A DNA stretch of 64,000 nucleotides from Bombyx mori (Eukaryota; Arthropoda; Insecta; Lepidoptera; Bombycidae): positions 6,386,731 to 6,450,730 of the forward strand of contig NC_085117.1 of the NCBI RefSeq assembly GCF_030269925.1. The letters are read 5' to 3'. Both the position numbers and the translations under genes were made by a program. Numbering within the stretch: the first letter of the stretch is position 1; the number at the start of each line of letters is the position of its first letter. Under the pieces are notes generated by a model that saw nothing but the letters and a program-made list of their open reading frames with translations, was not told where the DNA came from and did no database searches. This document shows, one piece after another, positions 21,796-33,538 of the stretch.

Positions 21796-22269
21796 AAAAC
21801 AAAATTGTAGGTTTTAATTAAGACAAGCGGTTGAATACGATTTCGGGTTGTAATCTCATGCTTAATCCGCCTAGAGACGCCGATGATCACAGATACTGTA
21901 CGGTAAAAAGAATATTTATGCAGAATTTGTTTCAAGTATAGAAAAACTAAACAGAAATTTATAATATTTCATTTTAAGCACATTGTACTACGTTAGCCAT
22001 ATATGAACACGAAATAATTGCCAATACATTTGTTATTGGAGATTAGCTACGAAGCAATTCGTTTAACATTCTATTTTAGTTTAAGTTATTGTTTCGAGAA
22101 TTCAGTGCTTAGAAATGTATTTTATTATTTTACTAACGTTATTTATATTCAGCCGAGTTTTGCCCAAGTATTTATTTATGTTAGCTTTACACCAGTAGAA
22201 AGGTGTGGCGATGCAGTTAACGAGAAATATATTATTTGAGGCTCCTCTTGACTAATAACCTTTTTCTTA
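21796..22269. other. No recognisable feature
   Basis: AT-rich. A 73-codon + frame (22018-22239) has no known motif. Confidence 0.4.
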
Positions 22270-22535
22270 ATTTTCACCGTCACCGGTCACCGTCCTTCGT
22301 CGCAAGCGACGGGTTCGACGAGCGAATTAACCCATAGACACAGCCCATTGAGTTTCTCGCCGGATCTTCTCAGTGGGTCGCGTTTCCGATCCAGTGGTAG
22401 ATTTTGCGAAGCACTGCTCTTGCTAGGGTCAGTGCTAGCAACACTCCGGTTTGAGCCCCGTGAGCTCACCTACACACGTTAGGGTGAAGCTGAAATAGCC
22501 TCTCAAGGCTATCAGCGTAGGTTGGGGAAAAAAAA
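22270..22535 (+). mobile_element. LINE-B 3' end with A-tail
   Basis: The best full 3' end of LINE-B in the window: 'cgtcgcaagcgacgggttcg', 'cttctcagtgggtcgcgttt', 'gaagcactgctcttgctagg', 'tgagccccgtgagctcacct', 'tagcctctcaaggctatcag', then an A-run at 22528-22535. 5'-truncated. Confidence 0.8.
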
Positions 22536-22739
22536 CAAGAGTAGGTATTGTAGTATCTGCCTATGCCTGACGATACTTCCGGCAAATGCCGGTTTGATAT
22601 CCTAGGACGCCGGTGTGATACTCAGAAAACGCTGCTCATTCTTCGGTAAGTTCGTTAATCCCCTTTATGGTTCACACGAAGAATAAGGACGTGATATATA
22701 AGCCTTTACTTACTTGTCTACTCAGTGCGGTAGCTTAGT

Positions 22740-23515
22740 GATTTGGAAAAAAGGACAAAGCTTTTTTCACCGTCGATAGTATAAATAAGACGACCGAAAA
22801 ACGTGAAATCACATAAGGATCCTGTTTTTTAATATTAAGATAGCCACCAGCTTCCCTAGACTTCATAACCCTCTTAAAACACATAGAATAACGAGATTTT
22901 TGTTTAAAATTATTTAGAAAATTTCTTAATGCCCTATGGACACACAATATATAGGAATAACCGAAAATTTACTGCCTAATTTTTATGTATAATAGGTAAA
23001 CAAATACATACATATAGGCTTAGTTGAGATGTTTCATTTAGAAAAATGATGTGTTTTGTCGTGGGACACCGGATAGGAACGAAGTTCCTTATTATAAAAA
23101 TATTAATTTTAAGTTCTATTAGTATATACGAAGTATAAAGAAAATAATTATTCGGGTATACATTTTTATTATGATTTTTTTATTGATAAAAATAAAAAGA
23201 AACTACTTTACAAAGTTATCAACTTTATTTTATTCACAATGATTTATAAAAAATATATAATAAAAATATGTTATTTTTTGTACGTTATTACAAAGTTAAG
23301 TCGTACACTGTGTGCATTACTAATAAAAATCTTATGTTCCGGACGTTTTTTCCCGGTTAGAGTACCCCTCCGCATCGTCCCATAAGGAACTTCTTTCCCA
23401 AAAAAACTCTCCTTTTTGTACTGCCTTCTAGTCTCATATAACGCGGTTTCGCACAACACGGGACTTTGTAGGAGCGTATCTACCGTGTTATAGGAGGGTT
23501 ACGTGTATAATAAAA
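22740..23515 (-). repeat. Repeat family with 'ccgtgttata' motifs, minus copy
   Basis: The blocks at 22875-22930 and 23395-23510 are reverse complements of 50745-50800 and 50550-50640, including 'ctacaaagtcccgtgttgtg' (plus sense of the other copy). The spacer between the blocks is about 400 bases longer here, with AT-rich inserted sequence. No coding capacity. Type of element unknown. Confidence 0.65.
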
Positions 23516-23809
23516 TGAAAGCTGTATACTTTATAAAGTTACATAATATTACTTGTGATGTGATGTGTCGTTGGACGCACGATATCACCATCTTAGGGTG
23601 ACAGTTTAGATAACGATAACAACGCAATCGCAAAATTGCGAAAGGCAAACGTTAACGCAAAACGTCTTTCGCAATAACGATGCTGCGATGTTTGCGGTAA
23701 ACATCCACAGTCGATGTCGAACGAAGTCATTCATTATCTTCACCTCACGAATGTTGTTACGTTAAATCAAAACTTATCCATAGTTTGGTTTATTGAAATG
23801 TTTTCGTAT
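23516..23809. other. No recognisable feature
   Basis: Nothing identified except the GTAT immediately left of the solo LTR (23806-23809). Confidence 0.35.
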
Positions 23810-24193
23810 TGTTACGCGCTGGGGTCGGGATAAATAAAATTATACCGAAGTACAACTAAAAACTGTATTCAACACTTAGAACAGTTAAAACACTTTAAAA
23901 TTCTCAATTCGCTTCTTCCGCTTCGCTTTAGGTGATCTGTTCGCTGTTTCGCTTCGAGTAGTTTCGATTACTAACTGACTGCGTGCCATCTCTGCAACGC
24001 TTTTATAGCCGCCGCTTTTATAGATACCACATCCCGAGAATTATCGAGAATATTCCACACATTTCGAGTATTGTGTTTCCGCTATCTGACAATAGATGGC
24101 GTTGTACTTCGCGAGCGTTCTAGGTACTTCTAGATCCTTCGATATTCGTTCGACTATTCGGTGATAGATGGCGTTACTCTTACCGGTGTAACA
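23810..24193 (+). repeat. Solo LTR, copy 1
   Basis: Starts TGTTACGCGCTGG, ends CCGGTGTAACA, so the termini are short inverted repeats (TGTTAC/GTAACA). Flanked on both sides by GTAT. A homologous copy lies at 27779-28157. No gag-pol sequence adjoins it and no primer-binding site follows, so this is a solo LTR. Family not named (Ty3/gypsy-like ends by inference). Confidence 0.75.
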
Positions 24194-24466
24194 GTATTGA
24201 TTGTTTTTTTCTTAATAATCTAAAGAGAGAGCAAGCAAGCAATCAGCAAAATAGGTACCAAAGTGAAGGTCTTAAAGTAGGTGTCGTGGCGTGCAACCTC
24301 TTTGACAGTGACTTGACAGGTGATTCGGAAAGAAACAAAAGAAAAGAAATGGAATGAGGGCGGACGTGACTGGCAGGAGTCAGTATTTTTAATGCCTTCC
24401 TAAAAGACATGCACGAAACAAACGACAAACGAAGGAACCGACCTCTCATTAGGAAAGGCAGCATTT
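24194..24466 (+). other. Possible LINE coding relic before a LINE-A insertion
   Basis: The 24578-24640 segment after the insertion ('gcagatcctagcattagacc', then 'aagaagaagaagaa') looks like the end of a LINE reverse-transcriptase region, as at 32335-32560. The part before it may be the same relic. Low confidence. Confidence 0.3.
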
Positions 24467-24577
24467 AGGCAGCGGCTTGGCTCTACCCCTGGCATTGCTG
24501 AAGTCCATGGACGACGGTAACCACTCACCATCACGTGGGCCGTATGCTCGTCTGCCTACAAGAGCAATAAAAAAAAA
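24467..24577 (+). mobile_element. LINE-A 3' tail
   Basis: 'ggcagcggcttggctctacc' to 'ctacaagagcaataaaaaaa', about 110 bases, 5'-truncated. Possible duplicated flank 'aggaaaggcag' / 'aggaaagcag'. Confidence 0.85.
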
Positions 24578-24977
24578 GGAAAGCAGATCCTAGCATTAGA
24601 CCGGGAAAACGCTAGGAAGAAGAAGAAGAATCTTGAACAGCAAAGAAAATAAAATGACACAATTGTTATCATATTCATAGTAAAGATGTATGTACACGTA
24701 CAGATTAAAAGTTTCTAATTGTACATTTCAAATTATAATTGATGCGTGTACATAATACTAACTTCGATAAAATTTCCTAAATATAATTGATTTTTAGTTA
24801 CAGTGAAGTACTATTGAGTTCAAAATCCTTAGAAAATTACAAAAACTATAAACCATCCTGTAACACTCGCTACAAGTTAATTTATCGCTAGGAGTACATC
24901 AATTACTTTGCCACTGATAAATGGATTTTTTGATTTCATATTAATAAACTAAATACAGTTAATGAACGTTTAAATTT
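24578..24977. other. No clear feature beyond the LINE trace
   Basis: AT-rich after about 24640. Confidence 0.35.
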
Positions 24978-25208
24978 GCATTTAAGTCCGCACGGGTAGG
25001 TACCACCACCCTGCCTGTTTCTAACGCGAAGCAGTAATGCATTTCGGTTTGAGGGGCGAGACAGCTTTTGTACTATTAACTTAAAGAGACCGTAGAACTC
25101 TTGACTTAATGTTGGAGGCTGTTTTACCTTGTAGATGTCTATAGGCTCCGGTAACCACTTAACACCAGATGGTCTGTCAGCTCGTCCACTCATATAAGCA
25201 ATAAAAAA
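24978..25208 (+). mobile_element. Bm1 SINE body
   Basis: 'taagtccgcacgggtaggta' to 'cactcatataagcaataaaa'. Diverged, 5'-truncated. Confidence 0.85.
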
Positions 25209-26303
25209 GATGATAAAAAAAACTTATAATGTAACAGAAAAAAAAACGAAAAGTGCACATTAAAGATACATTACTATACCTATATTAGTGAAGTGGGCGG
25301 TCTGTGTGTCAATCGATCATTGATAGCTACCGCCTTTTGTTCAAAGCCGCTTGCATTATTCATATGACTCACAACATTTGTCTTTAGTTAACGTATACAA
25401 AACCTTAATCAAGAACCTGGTAATAAACTAAGATGTCGTGTATTTACCGGTACTGATTCAAAATAGTCCTTGTTTATTCTCTATGCTTTTGAAATATTAT
25501 AACTGTCGCCTACTTTACCTTCTACTTAGCTGCTATCTTTGCATAGTGGCAGTTTAGCTTTACGTCGTAAGCTCCTAGTTTCTAACGAACTTTGTAAGTT
25601 CGTAGCTGTAGGTCACATGCCTATTTCTACCGCGAAACTAAAAGGCCTTACTCTAAAATGATTGGAATTCGGTTTAGGGCCTTCCCATTGTGATGAAAAA
25701 GATGTGAAATATGAATAGATTTCGTGTGTATATTTAAGATCTTTAAAATCTTCTGTTGATGTTGATATATAAATAAGTTAAGATATATCTCTCTAGTGAA
25801 CAATAACGCACAATTTGTGGAAGAAATCCTCTTAATAGATAAGGGAATGCAAAAATATCAATACTAAATACCCAGTTTTATGCCCGATACTTTAAAACGT
25901 GACATTTCCTGGTTGCTATCCATACATTGTTTAACACTTTGTAGTCATAAACACTAATAAACAGCACTATTTGAATATTTGAATTACGTTGATTTTGATC
26001 ACATTCTTTTGCCAAATTCTTCTTACTTAGAGCGTGATTGTCGTATCTCATACTATTAATCGGATCGGATAGTCCTAGAGTATCGAATAACTCGTAACGG
26101 GAGAGCGCGCGGTGCGCAGGGCGTGAAGGGTCACACAGCTCTCTGTTAATTAAATGTTTTGAATACCTTTATTAACTGTAGGGGAGGGTCACGTGACGGG
26201 AGTTGATGAGCGTGGATTCGAGTTTAGAGATTATGGCTGTATCACGTGAGTCTGTTTATAGAGGTCTCACGTGCACCAATATATTTTTTTTCAGACTTTG
26301 TCT
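25209..26303. other. No recognisable feature
   Basis: AT-rich. A short Bm1-like trace 'tgcctatttctaccgcgaa' lies at about 25619-25637. Confidence 0.4.
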
Positions 26304-26311
26304 TTATATTT

Positions 26312-26567
26312 CAGGGGTTTCCAAACTTATTTTGTCTACTGCACCCTTTGAGAATAAATTATTTTTTAGCGCCTCCATTTTATCACCTACTTAAAGACCA
26401 CTATAGCGAGAGCTCAGTCGGTATCTAAGAGTCCTCCTAGATAAAATTACAAATCGCCTCCCAAGCTTCTACAGATTGCCCCCATATTTTTTTCTGTGTC
26501 TCTTACCGCCCCCCTTTAGGCCTGCAGCGCCCACAAGGGGGTGTTATCGCCCATTTAGGAAAGGCTG
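26312..26567. mobile_element. Non-autonomous hAT-type element with 8-bp duplication
   Basis: 256 bp from CAGGGGTTTCCAAAC to a right end whose complement is CAGCCTTTCCTAAATGG. Flanked by TTATATTT (26304-26311) and TTATATCT (26568-26575), an 8-bp target duplication with one change. The interior is C-rich ('taccgcccccctttaggcct'). CAG-ended termini plus 8 bp are diagnostic of the hAT superfamily. Confidence 0.8.
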
Positions 26568-26575
26568 TTATATCT

Positions 26576-27284
26576 GTAAGTCATCTTCTTGAAAGGTCAT
26601 CTTCTGTCGGAGCTTGACTATCCTTCTTTTGGATACGATAGGCGGAACGATGCAAGTCTTCCTGGTGGTCGTTTCTTCTGGGTTTTCCCCTGCATTATCA
26701 GCCAGAGCAGTACGTATTTCGCTTAATATGGACTCTGTAGTTTGTATAGTTTATAGTTAAAGCCTTCATTTTATTACTTACCATCTGCAAGACATTTATT
26801 TGAAATTCCTCTCATCTAGAATGTTTACACGAATCCTCTGTACACCACATTTCAATGGTATCCTAATTCTGTTTCTGTAAGCTGAACATCACTATATAAA
26901 TCAATGCGATTTTATAAAATTTTCAATATTAATACAAAATCAGTAGGTAATTATTTAAAACATCGGACATTGTAAAAGCAAGTTTTCATAATCATTAAAA
27001 ATTTATATTTAGTTATTTTGTTAGATTGTTGATTTTTATTATTTTACAATCGTTGCGCCATAGCTTTTTAAGTCGGAAGCGCCACTAAGCTTTGTGTCGT
27101 TAAAGATATAAAGATTCATTTTGATATTGAATCGTAAACTCCGGAGCTTTTACATTATGAACTTTCCCTTTAGTTTTATTGCTCAGTTTGATCTTTGGGC
27201 TGGAAAGTAAACTGAAACTGTTATCTCTTATCGTATCTAAATACAAATCTACGAAAATGTAGTATTTTTAACGGGGAAACTGAA
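26576..27284. other. No recognisable feature
   Basis: AT-rich, nothing supported. Confidence 0.4.
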
Positions 27285-27507
27285 GCCTTTTTTTGTTTTT
27301 ATTGTTTAGATGGGTGGACGAGTTCACAGCCCACCTGCTGCTAAGTGGTTACTGAAGCCCACCTTGAGATATAAGTTCTAAGGTCTCAAGTATAGTTACA
27401 AAGGCTGACTCACCTTTCAAACCGAAACGCATTACTGCTTCACGGCAGAAATAGGCAGGGTGGTGGTACCTGCCCGTGCGGACTCAGAAGAGGTCCTACC
27501 ACCAGTA
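27285..27507 (-). mobile_element. Bm1 SINE body, minus
   Basis: T-run and 'attgtttagatgggtggacg' to 'ctaccaccagta'. The segment between 'ctgaagccca' and 'ccttgagatataag' lacks about 30 bases present in other copies. Confidence 0.9.
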
Positions 27508-27656
27508 AATTGTACCATTGTTGTTAATATGTGTTTAGCAATGCTACACCGTCGATTTACCGCAAGGTAACTTTTAATACGACAAGTGTTGGACTACCAT
27601 TTTGGGGTATCTAGTTAAGACACTTCTAGAAGCAGGAACTGATCGATCTGGTAAAC

Positions 27657-27774
27657 AAAGTCGCTATGGCTTATAGGATAAGACGCTCGGATTTGCTTCG
27701 AGCGATGCAACATAGCCTGTGTTCGAATTCCGCAAATAAGTATTATTTTTTCTAATCTAATACGTGTTTAAAAC
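27657..27774 (+). mobile_element. Bm1 tRNA-like head, interrupted by a solo LTR
   Basis: 'tatggcttataggataagac' (A-box region) and 'gtgttcgaattccgca' (B-box region) followed by 'tttctaatctaatacgt'. The SINE text then stops at the solo LTR (27779). No Bm1 body follows the LTR, so a deletion or truncation must also be involved. Confidence 0.7.
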
Positions 27775-27778
27775 GTAT

Positions 27779-28157
27779 TGTTACGAGCTGGAGTTCGGGA
27801 TAAATAAAAAATCTACCGAAGTACAAATTAACACTGTATTAACACTTAGAACACTTAAAAAACTTAACGAACACTTTGAAATTCTCAATACGCTTCACGT
27901 GATCCGTTCGCTGTTTCGCTTCGAGTAGTTCCGATTACTAACTGACTTTGTGCCATCTCTGCAACGCTTTTACAATCGACACGACATCCCTAGATTTATC
28001 GAGAACATTCTGGGCAAGTCAAGTAGCATCGATGTGTGTTTCCGCTATCTGACAATAAATGGCGTTGTATTTCAGGAGCGTTCTCGACGTTACTAGTTCC
28101 TTTGATATTTGTTTCCACCATTCGGCGATAGATGGCGTTACTCTTACTGGTGTAACA
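27779..28157 (+). repeat. Solo LTR, copy 2
   Basis: Homologous over its length to 23810-24193 ('cgctgtttcgcttcgagtag', 'gtttccgctatctgacaata', 'agatggcgttactcttac' are shared). TGTTAC/GTAACA ends, GTAT on both sides (27775-27778, 28158-28161). No internal domain attached. Confidence 0.75.
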
Positions 28158-28161
28158 GTAT

Positions 28162-29753
28162 TATTTTGACTTGAATGCACTTCGCGTATGACTTTCACGG
28201 TATGGAGCCCATGTCCGGGAAGCGGCGTCCGCTCCGAGGCCCGTTATGTCCCCCTGTAAGGGGGCACGACGACCCCTTTTTTCTTTTTCCACCATGTTCT
28301 TTTGCCGTATGTTTCCAACTCCTTGTACGCATTGCGCGAATTAACCAATCCGGGCAGGAGGGTGAGCCAAGCAGCGCGCAAATATCATAACTGTTATTTA
28401 ATTCATGTAAAAACAAAGTGTCGAACAGAGAATTGACGTATTCCACTCTGAAGAGTATAGAAATATCTCATAAGGAAGCCTGAATTCTTCTGTCGATATC
28501 CATTTAAAGCTTTAATTAAATTTAAAACATAAGATTCGGCTGTAGTACATAATCTGTTTAGTTTTAGAAGATCCGTTTACTTTGGGATATCGTCCCGGGT
28601 GTTGTTTGTAATTGGTTATGATAACGCATACAAATAATCACAGAAGAATGATGTCGGAATGCACTAAAAACTCAATCAGGGAATCGGTTAGAAAGTCGTA
28701 GGACGACTGACTTTTACTGTCAACGATACGACTTTTCGTAACTATTTTTTTGAATAAATTTTGTTTTGGTATTAGATGTTTGATGATGATCTTTTAGATA
28801 TGTTGCGACTGCAAAACCATGTATATATATTTAACTCTTATCATATTTTAATGAAAAAGTACAAACGACAAAAAAGTACTGTTGAAAATTAAAGAAAATA
28901 CTCGAATACGCGATAAAGATCACACGCCGCGAATTAAGACCTTTTTTCGTTGAAGATTTTTGTAAACTTATTTTTTCGTAAAAATTTAAAATATTTTTTT
29001 AGTTTATTAAATCCCTTTTCATTTATTTAGTAATATTTTGTAATATTATTAATTTAATTAATTATTATTTGTAGCTTTTAACATCAATCTGCAAATGGAT
29101 CGTGCGAAATCGTTACTCCGTTACTCCTTTTTTGTTTGAAAAGAAGACAAATCAAAGAGTAAAAGTGATTTGTAAATATACACGCACCTATTTATTTTAT
29201 GTTTAATACTAGTGCCGATGCCACGAACAAAAAAAAAAGAATTCATCAACGGACGACAAAAACGAAACAGCGAACAGCAGTTGAGGTAGATTAACATGAA
29301 CACGATTTATCGTGTGCACTAAAGCCGCTTCACACACCGTTATGTGTTTTATTCGACCACTTTATTACGAGTTTGTTTTAAGGGCTATAAAATTTACAAG
29401 TTTCAGATAAGGTACGACGACTACACGATCACAAACAGAGGAATACAGGTCGTTTGTACGCGACGTTTAAAAATTTATCGTAACATAAATATAAGCAACA
29501 CGTAGTATTTTAATTTTATTGTTCCGAAGCTAATTTCGCTTTGTTTGGTTCTATAAATTACATTTTTTTTAATGTACGGGTTGTACAGATCACACTTAAA
29601 TGGGGTGTTGAAGTCTGACCAAATTGTTTCATGTAGTCGACTATCATTTTTCGAGTTGAATTGGCTACAATCGGAAATCATTGCGTGACACAAATACCTG
29701 ATTGTGATGTTTCTGAGGACGAAAATTATTTGGTAATGATGTGTCATGACAGT
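28162..29753. other. Unassigned; GC-rich patch at 28195-28400
   Basis: The patch has 'ggcgtccgctccgaggcccg' and a perfect short inverted repeat 'ccccct...aggggg' (28248-28264). An 83-codon minus frame (28195-28446) covers it without a recognisable domain. The rest is AT-rich. Confidence 0.35.
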
Positions 29754-29898
29754 TTTTTATTTATTGCTTAGATGGTTGGACGAGCTTACAGCGCACCTGG
29801 TGTTAAATGGTCACTGGAGCCCATATACATCTACACCGTAAATGCGCCACCCACCTTGAGATATAAGTTCTAAGGTCTCAGTATACTTATAGTTACAA
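29754..29898 (-). mobile_element. Bm1 SINE 3' fragment, minus
   Basis: 'ttatttattgcttagatggt' to 'taaggtctcagtatac'. Truncated after the 'tagttaca' point. Confidence 0.85.
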
Positions 29899-30236
29899 TT
29901 AGGAATCACTCTAAGTGAATTTAAAGTGAATTCAGTCCAAAGTTAAATTTCTCGAACTAGTTGGTACTAGTGGCAGTGGGTTGTAGTTAATTGAGTATAG
30001 AGACTGCCCAGCCACTTTGAGGAGGAACGACGTGAGTCTTAGCTAAAGTTTTACTGGATCAAGAAAAGGTAGTTATTGAAAACGCTGAAGAAAACTAGTA
30101 ATGGGTAGACCACTCACCGTTTTTCTAATAGCACCATTGTTTACAAACTAAGATGATCACGTAACCTCAGCTGTGCTAGAATTAACAAACAAGAGGTATA
30201 AAAATACATTGCTGACTTCAGAATAAATGATTAGTT

Positions 30237-30495
30237 GTAATTACCGGTGATAGGACCTTTTATAAATCCGTACGGGTAGGTACCACCACCCTGCCTATTT
30301 CTGCCGTGAAGTAGTAATGCGTTTCGGTTTGAAGGGTGGGGCAGCCGTTGTAACTATACCGAGACCTTAGAACTCATATCTCGAGGTGAGTGGCAGCATT
30401 TACGTTGTAGATGTCTATGGGCTCCGGTAACCACTTAATACCAGGTGGGCTGTGTGATCGTCCACCAATCTATGCATTAAAATAAATAAATAAAC
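30237..30495 (+). mobile_element. Bm1 SINE, head missing
   Basis: 'gtaattaccggtgataggac' to 'ccaatctatgcattaaaata', with an (AATA)n-type tail. Confidence 0.9.
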
Positions 30496-30725
30496 TCCGT
30501 CTATGGCTAGGGAACTGATATAAGCATCAAGATGTGGAAGATAGACCCCGTTTTGATATTCCGCGTTTCTTTACGTGGTCAGGAGCGTGTGCTATCCACA
30601 TATGTGTCAAGTGGTTCAGTCGGGTGTAGTCCGGTGTCCATTGTTCCTACCAGCTTGCTCATAATAATTTGTCCACGTCGATCGTTGAAGAGATTTTGTA
30701 TCCTAATCATTTGTGGAAGGCTTAA
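30496..30725. other. No recognisable feature
   Basis: A 65-codon + frame (30532-30729) without motif. Confidence 0.3.
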
Positions 30726-30880
30726 ATGACGAAGGGAATATCTTCCACCGAGCGAGTGATATTGCTCGGTAGACCAACGGTCCGAATGTTGTTGTTCAGA
30801 ACTTGTATATATGCAAGCCTATCTTCAAAATGTCGTAAGCGACATTCAGGCATCTGTCATATATCTTGTATCGTACGATG
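30726..30880. repeat. Dispersed repeat, uninterrupted copy
   Basis: The empty-site counterpart of 18829-19185. 'cggtccgaatgttgttgttc' is continuous here, whereas at 18.9 kb LINE-B splits it. Contains the stem 'ccgagcgagtgatattgctcgg' positions 30749-30770. Confidence 0.7.
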
Positions 30881-31517
30881 GCTACCTGCCACACATTCAC
30901 TGAATATAGACAAACGAACTCACGGCTGCATAAATACCAAAAATATTGGAGCGTTTTTCGATGGCAAATGCCCGAAGCTTATGGACATTAAACTACTATA
31001 ATGTCGGGTGTCTGATTGTCCCATTTAGAGGGCTATTTCTGTATACAGACGGCATGACAAAACGATACGCATTCCCGGCTGATCCCTGCTTTCCTGTTGA
31101 ACTTGTTCGCCACCGACACGGATGATTCCCGGGAGAATAAATACGTTCACGCTTAACAACAAACAAATTTTGATGCGATGTCAATGAAACTTTATTACTG
31201 ATTAATGAGCCCCGGCGGTAATAGCACGCAAGCCTGAACTCTTCAAGTGTCAACAATCACTGTAGGTTTTCTATATGATATCGCTACTTTAAAGGAAGAT
31301 CGGAATTCGCCCATACAAACTTTTTTACAAATTAATTTTAATCTGTTATTAATTTTAAAACTCATTCATTTTCATACATCCTGTTTAAATAGCTTATATT
31401 TCACTTTCTACCAATATAGTTATATCAAGTAAGTGCACTTGACTGCATAATTAATGCCATAAAATTCAACATCGCCTCTTATAAATCCAATGAGACTATT
31501 CTAGTAACGACAAAAGC
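30881..31517. other. No recognisable feature
   Basis: Unassigned; overlapping short frames only. Confidence 0.4.
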
Positions 31518-31946
31518 CACGGATCGTTTGGAACCTCTGGGTCTGCGGAGGGACTTCGGTTCTCTCTGTATTTTATACCGTATGTTCCATGGGGAGTGCT
31601 CTGAGGAATAGTTCGAGATGATACCGGCATCTCGTTTTTACCATCGCACCGCCCGCCATCGGAGTAGAGTTCATCCGTACTACCTGGAGCCACTGCGGTC
31701 ATCCACAGTGCGTTTCCAGAGATCTTTTTTGCCACGTACCATCCGGCTATGGAATGAGCTCCCCTCCACGGTGTTTCCCGAGCGCTATGACATGTCCTTC
31801 TTCAAACGAGGCTTGTGGAGAGTATTAAGCGGTAGGCAGCGGCTTGGCTCTGCCCCTGGCATTGCTGAAGTCCATGGGCAACGGTAACCACTCACCATCC
31901 GGTGGGCCGTATGCTCGTCTGCCTACAAGGGCAATAAAAAAAAATA
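31518..31946 (+). mobile_element. LINE-A, 5'-truncated young copy
   Basis: Aligns without gaps to 43515-43943 (constant offset 11,997), with only a handful of substitutions. It encodes the last part of ORF2. One change makes a TAG at 31609-31611 where the long copy has TTG. Ends in an A-rich tail. Very similar to the long copy, hence recent. Confidence 0.95.
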
Positions 31947-31967
31947 AAAAAAGACAATTTTATCGAC

Positions 31968-32226
31968 TTTTTTTTTTTTTATTTTTTTTATTGCTTAGAT
32001 GGGTGGACGAGCTCACAGCCCACCTGGTGTTAAGTGGTTACTGGAGCCCATGGACATCCACAACGTAAATGCGCCACCCAGCTTGAGATATAAGTTCTAA
32101 GGTCTCAAGTATAGTTACAACGGCTGCCCCACCCTTCAAACCGAAACGCATTACTGCTTCACGGCAGAAATAGGCAGGGTGGTGGTACCTACCCGCGCGG
32201 ACTCACAAGAGGTCCTACCACCAGTA
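31968..32226 (-). mobile_element. Bm1 SINE body, minus
   Basis: Begins with a long T-run and 'attgcttagatgggtggacg', close to the LINE-A A-tail, and ends 'ctaccaccagta'. Little diverged. The two A-tails meet head to head (A-run then T-run, about 31936-31988). Confidence 0.9.
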
Positions 32227-32334
32227 AAAAACTAATAACTAACTAATATTAAGTTTTCATTCGCCCGTCTTTTTTACATTACCCTTACATTACCCGAGCA
32301 TTTTTTACATTAACATAGTCTTGCTGAAGGCTTT

Positions 32335-32560
32335 AAAGAAGAAAAAGAAGTGAGAAGGAGGTGTCCTTGGATGAACCGTGTAAAAAAGGATATGCGAGAG
32401 AAGGATGTGAGTGGAGAAATGATCTATGATAGACCTGAGTGGAAAGTGACAATATGCGTCGACCCCGCATATTGGGATAAGGGCAAGAAGAAGACGAAGA
32501 AGTCTTACTGGAGACTATGTCAAATGAGTCGATGGTCGTCCAGTAGTCAGCGATCACCAT
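32335..32560 (+). pseudogene. LINE endonuclease-RT C-terminal relic
   Basis: The frame at 32350-32583 includes 'RVKKDMREKDVSGEMIYDR' and 'WDKGKKKTKKSY'. This is the C-terminal end of a LINE protein family widespread in Lepidoptera (RTE-like by memory), where 'V..DM...GV..EM..DR..W' precedes the stop. Only this end is present. Confidence 0.6.
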
Positions 32561-32583
32561 CGCACGCGGACTCTGTAAATTGA

Positions 32584-33063
32584 TTCGTAGTAAACAACGG
32601 TAAAATACAAAATTTATTATGTTGTAAAACGTATTGTATCTAATACTAAAATCTTTATTACACTTCAGCAACGTTGTAAACTGAAAAAAGATTATGCAAT
32701 ATTTTAATTATCGTCTTTATTTATATTAATAAAATTTAAAGGTATTAGAATGTACATAAAATATTATAATATGTTTATAGAGTTGAAAAGAATAATTTCG
32801 AGAAATAAATCATTTTTTGTGTTACACAAACAAACAAACATAATTAAAACTACATTTATAGTTTAATGTTGCCTTTTTTGTTGTTCAAATACTTTAAAGT
32901 TTTCGTAGACATAGAGGTGTTTGTTACCGTAGACATTTTTTTTATTTTCGTTTAAAGTAGTTTGTGCTACCTCATAAAATTCATCATAAACTAAAAGGAA
33001 TATTTCTTGAAATTGTCAAGTCAGAACTGAATTTGGTTGAGGAGGTACAGTAAATTTTTTTTG
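32584..33063. other. No recognisable feature
   Basis: Very AT-rich. Confidence 0.4.
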
Positions 33064-33538
33064 CTAAGTCATGTCGTCACTGTGCTTAAATGATAAGGCG
33101 CGCGGCATACTCGTATCAAGCGATGCCAGAATGCGGCAGTTTCGATCCCGTCCGAATACTTACTTAGCACGTGCTTACCAACGACCACGATGAGGGATTA
33201 TATCGTGTAATTATTTTTAATTGGGCGTATAGTTATCCCGCACGGATAGCTAATGTCATCGCTCAACGCAGACCTGCGTTCCGGCTTCAAGACTTAACGA
33301 TGCTATTGAGACAACGACCTCATGTCAGTCAATAATCTCTAAGCGATAAACAACGTAATGTGTTCCGGTGTGAAGGGTGAAGCAGCCTTCAATAAGCTGT
33401 AAAAGCTGAGACCTTAGACCTTGGACCTCATATCTCGAGGTGGGTGGCGGCATTTACGCTGTGGATGTCTATGAGCTCCGGTAACCACTCAACACCAGGT
33501 GGGCCGTGAGCTTGTCAAACCATTTAAGCAATAAAAAA
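33064..33538 (+). mobile_element. Bm1 SINE, old near-full-length copy
   Basis: The head 'cactgtgcttaaatgataag' and B-box-like 'gcagtttcgatcccgt', a diverged middle, then a clear 3' body ('cttagaccttggacctcata' to 'ccatttaagcaataaaaaaa'). The middle (33200-33350) is poorly conserved. Confidence 0.75.

Noticed and set aside
23810..28157. A complete LTR retrotransposon between the two LTR copies
   Set aside because: No primer-binding site after the first LTR, no gag-pol between them. The interval contains SINEs and an hAT element, and each LTR has its own GTAT pair.
31518..31570. Target-site duplication for the truncated LINE-A copy
   Set aside because: Only 'gacaa' is shared between the flanks, too short in A-rich sequence to be convincing.
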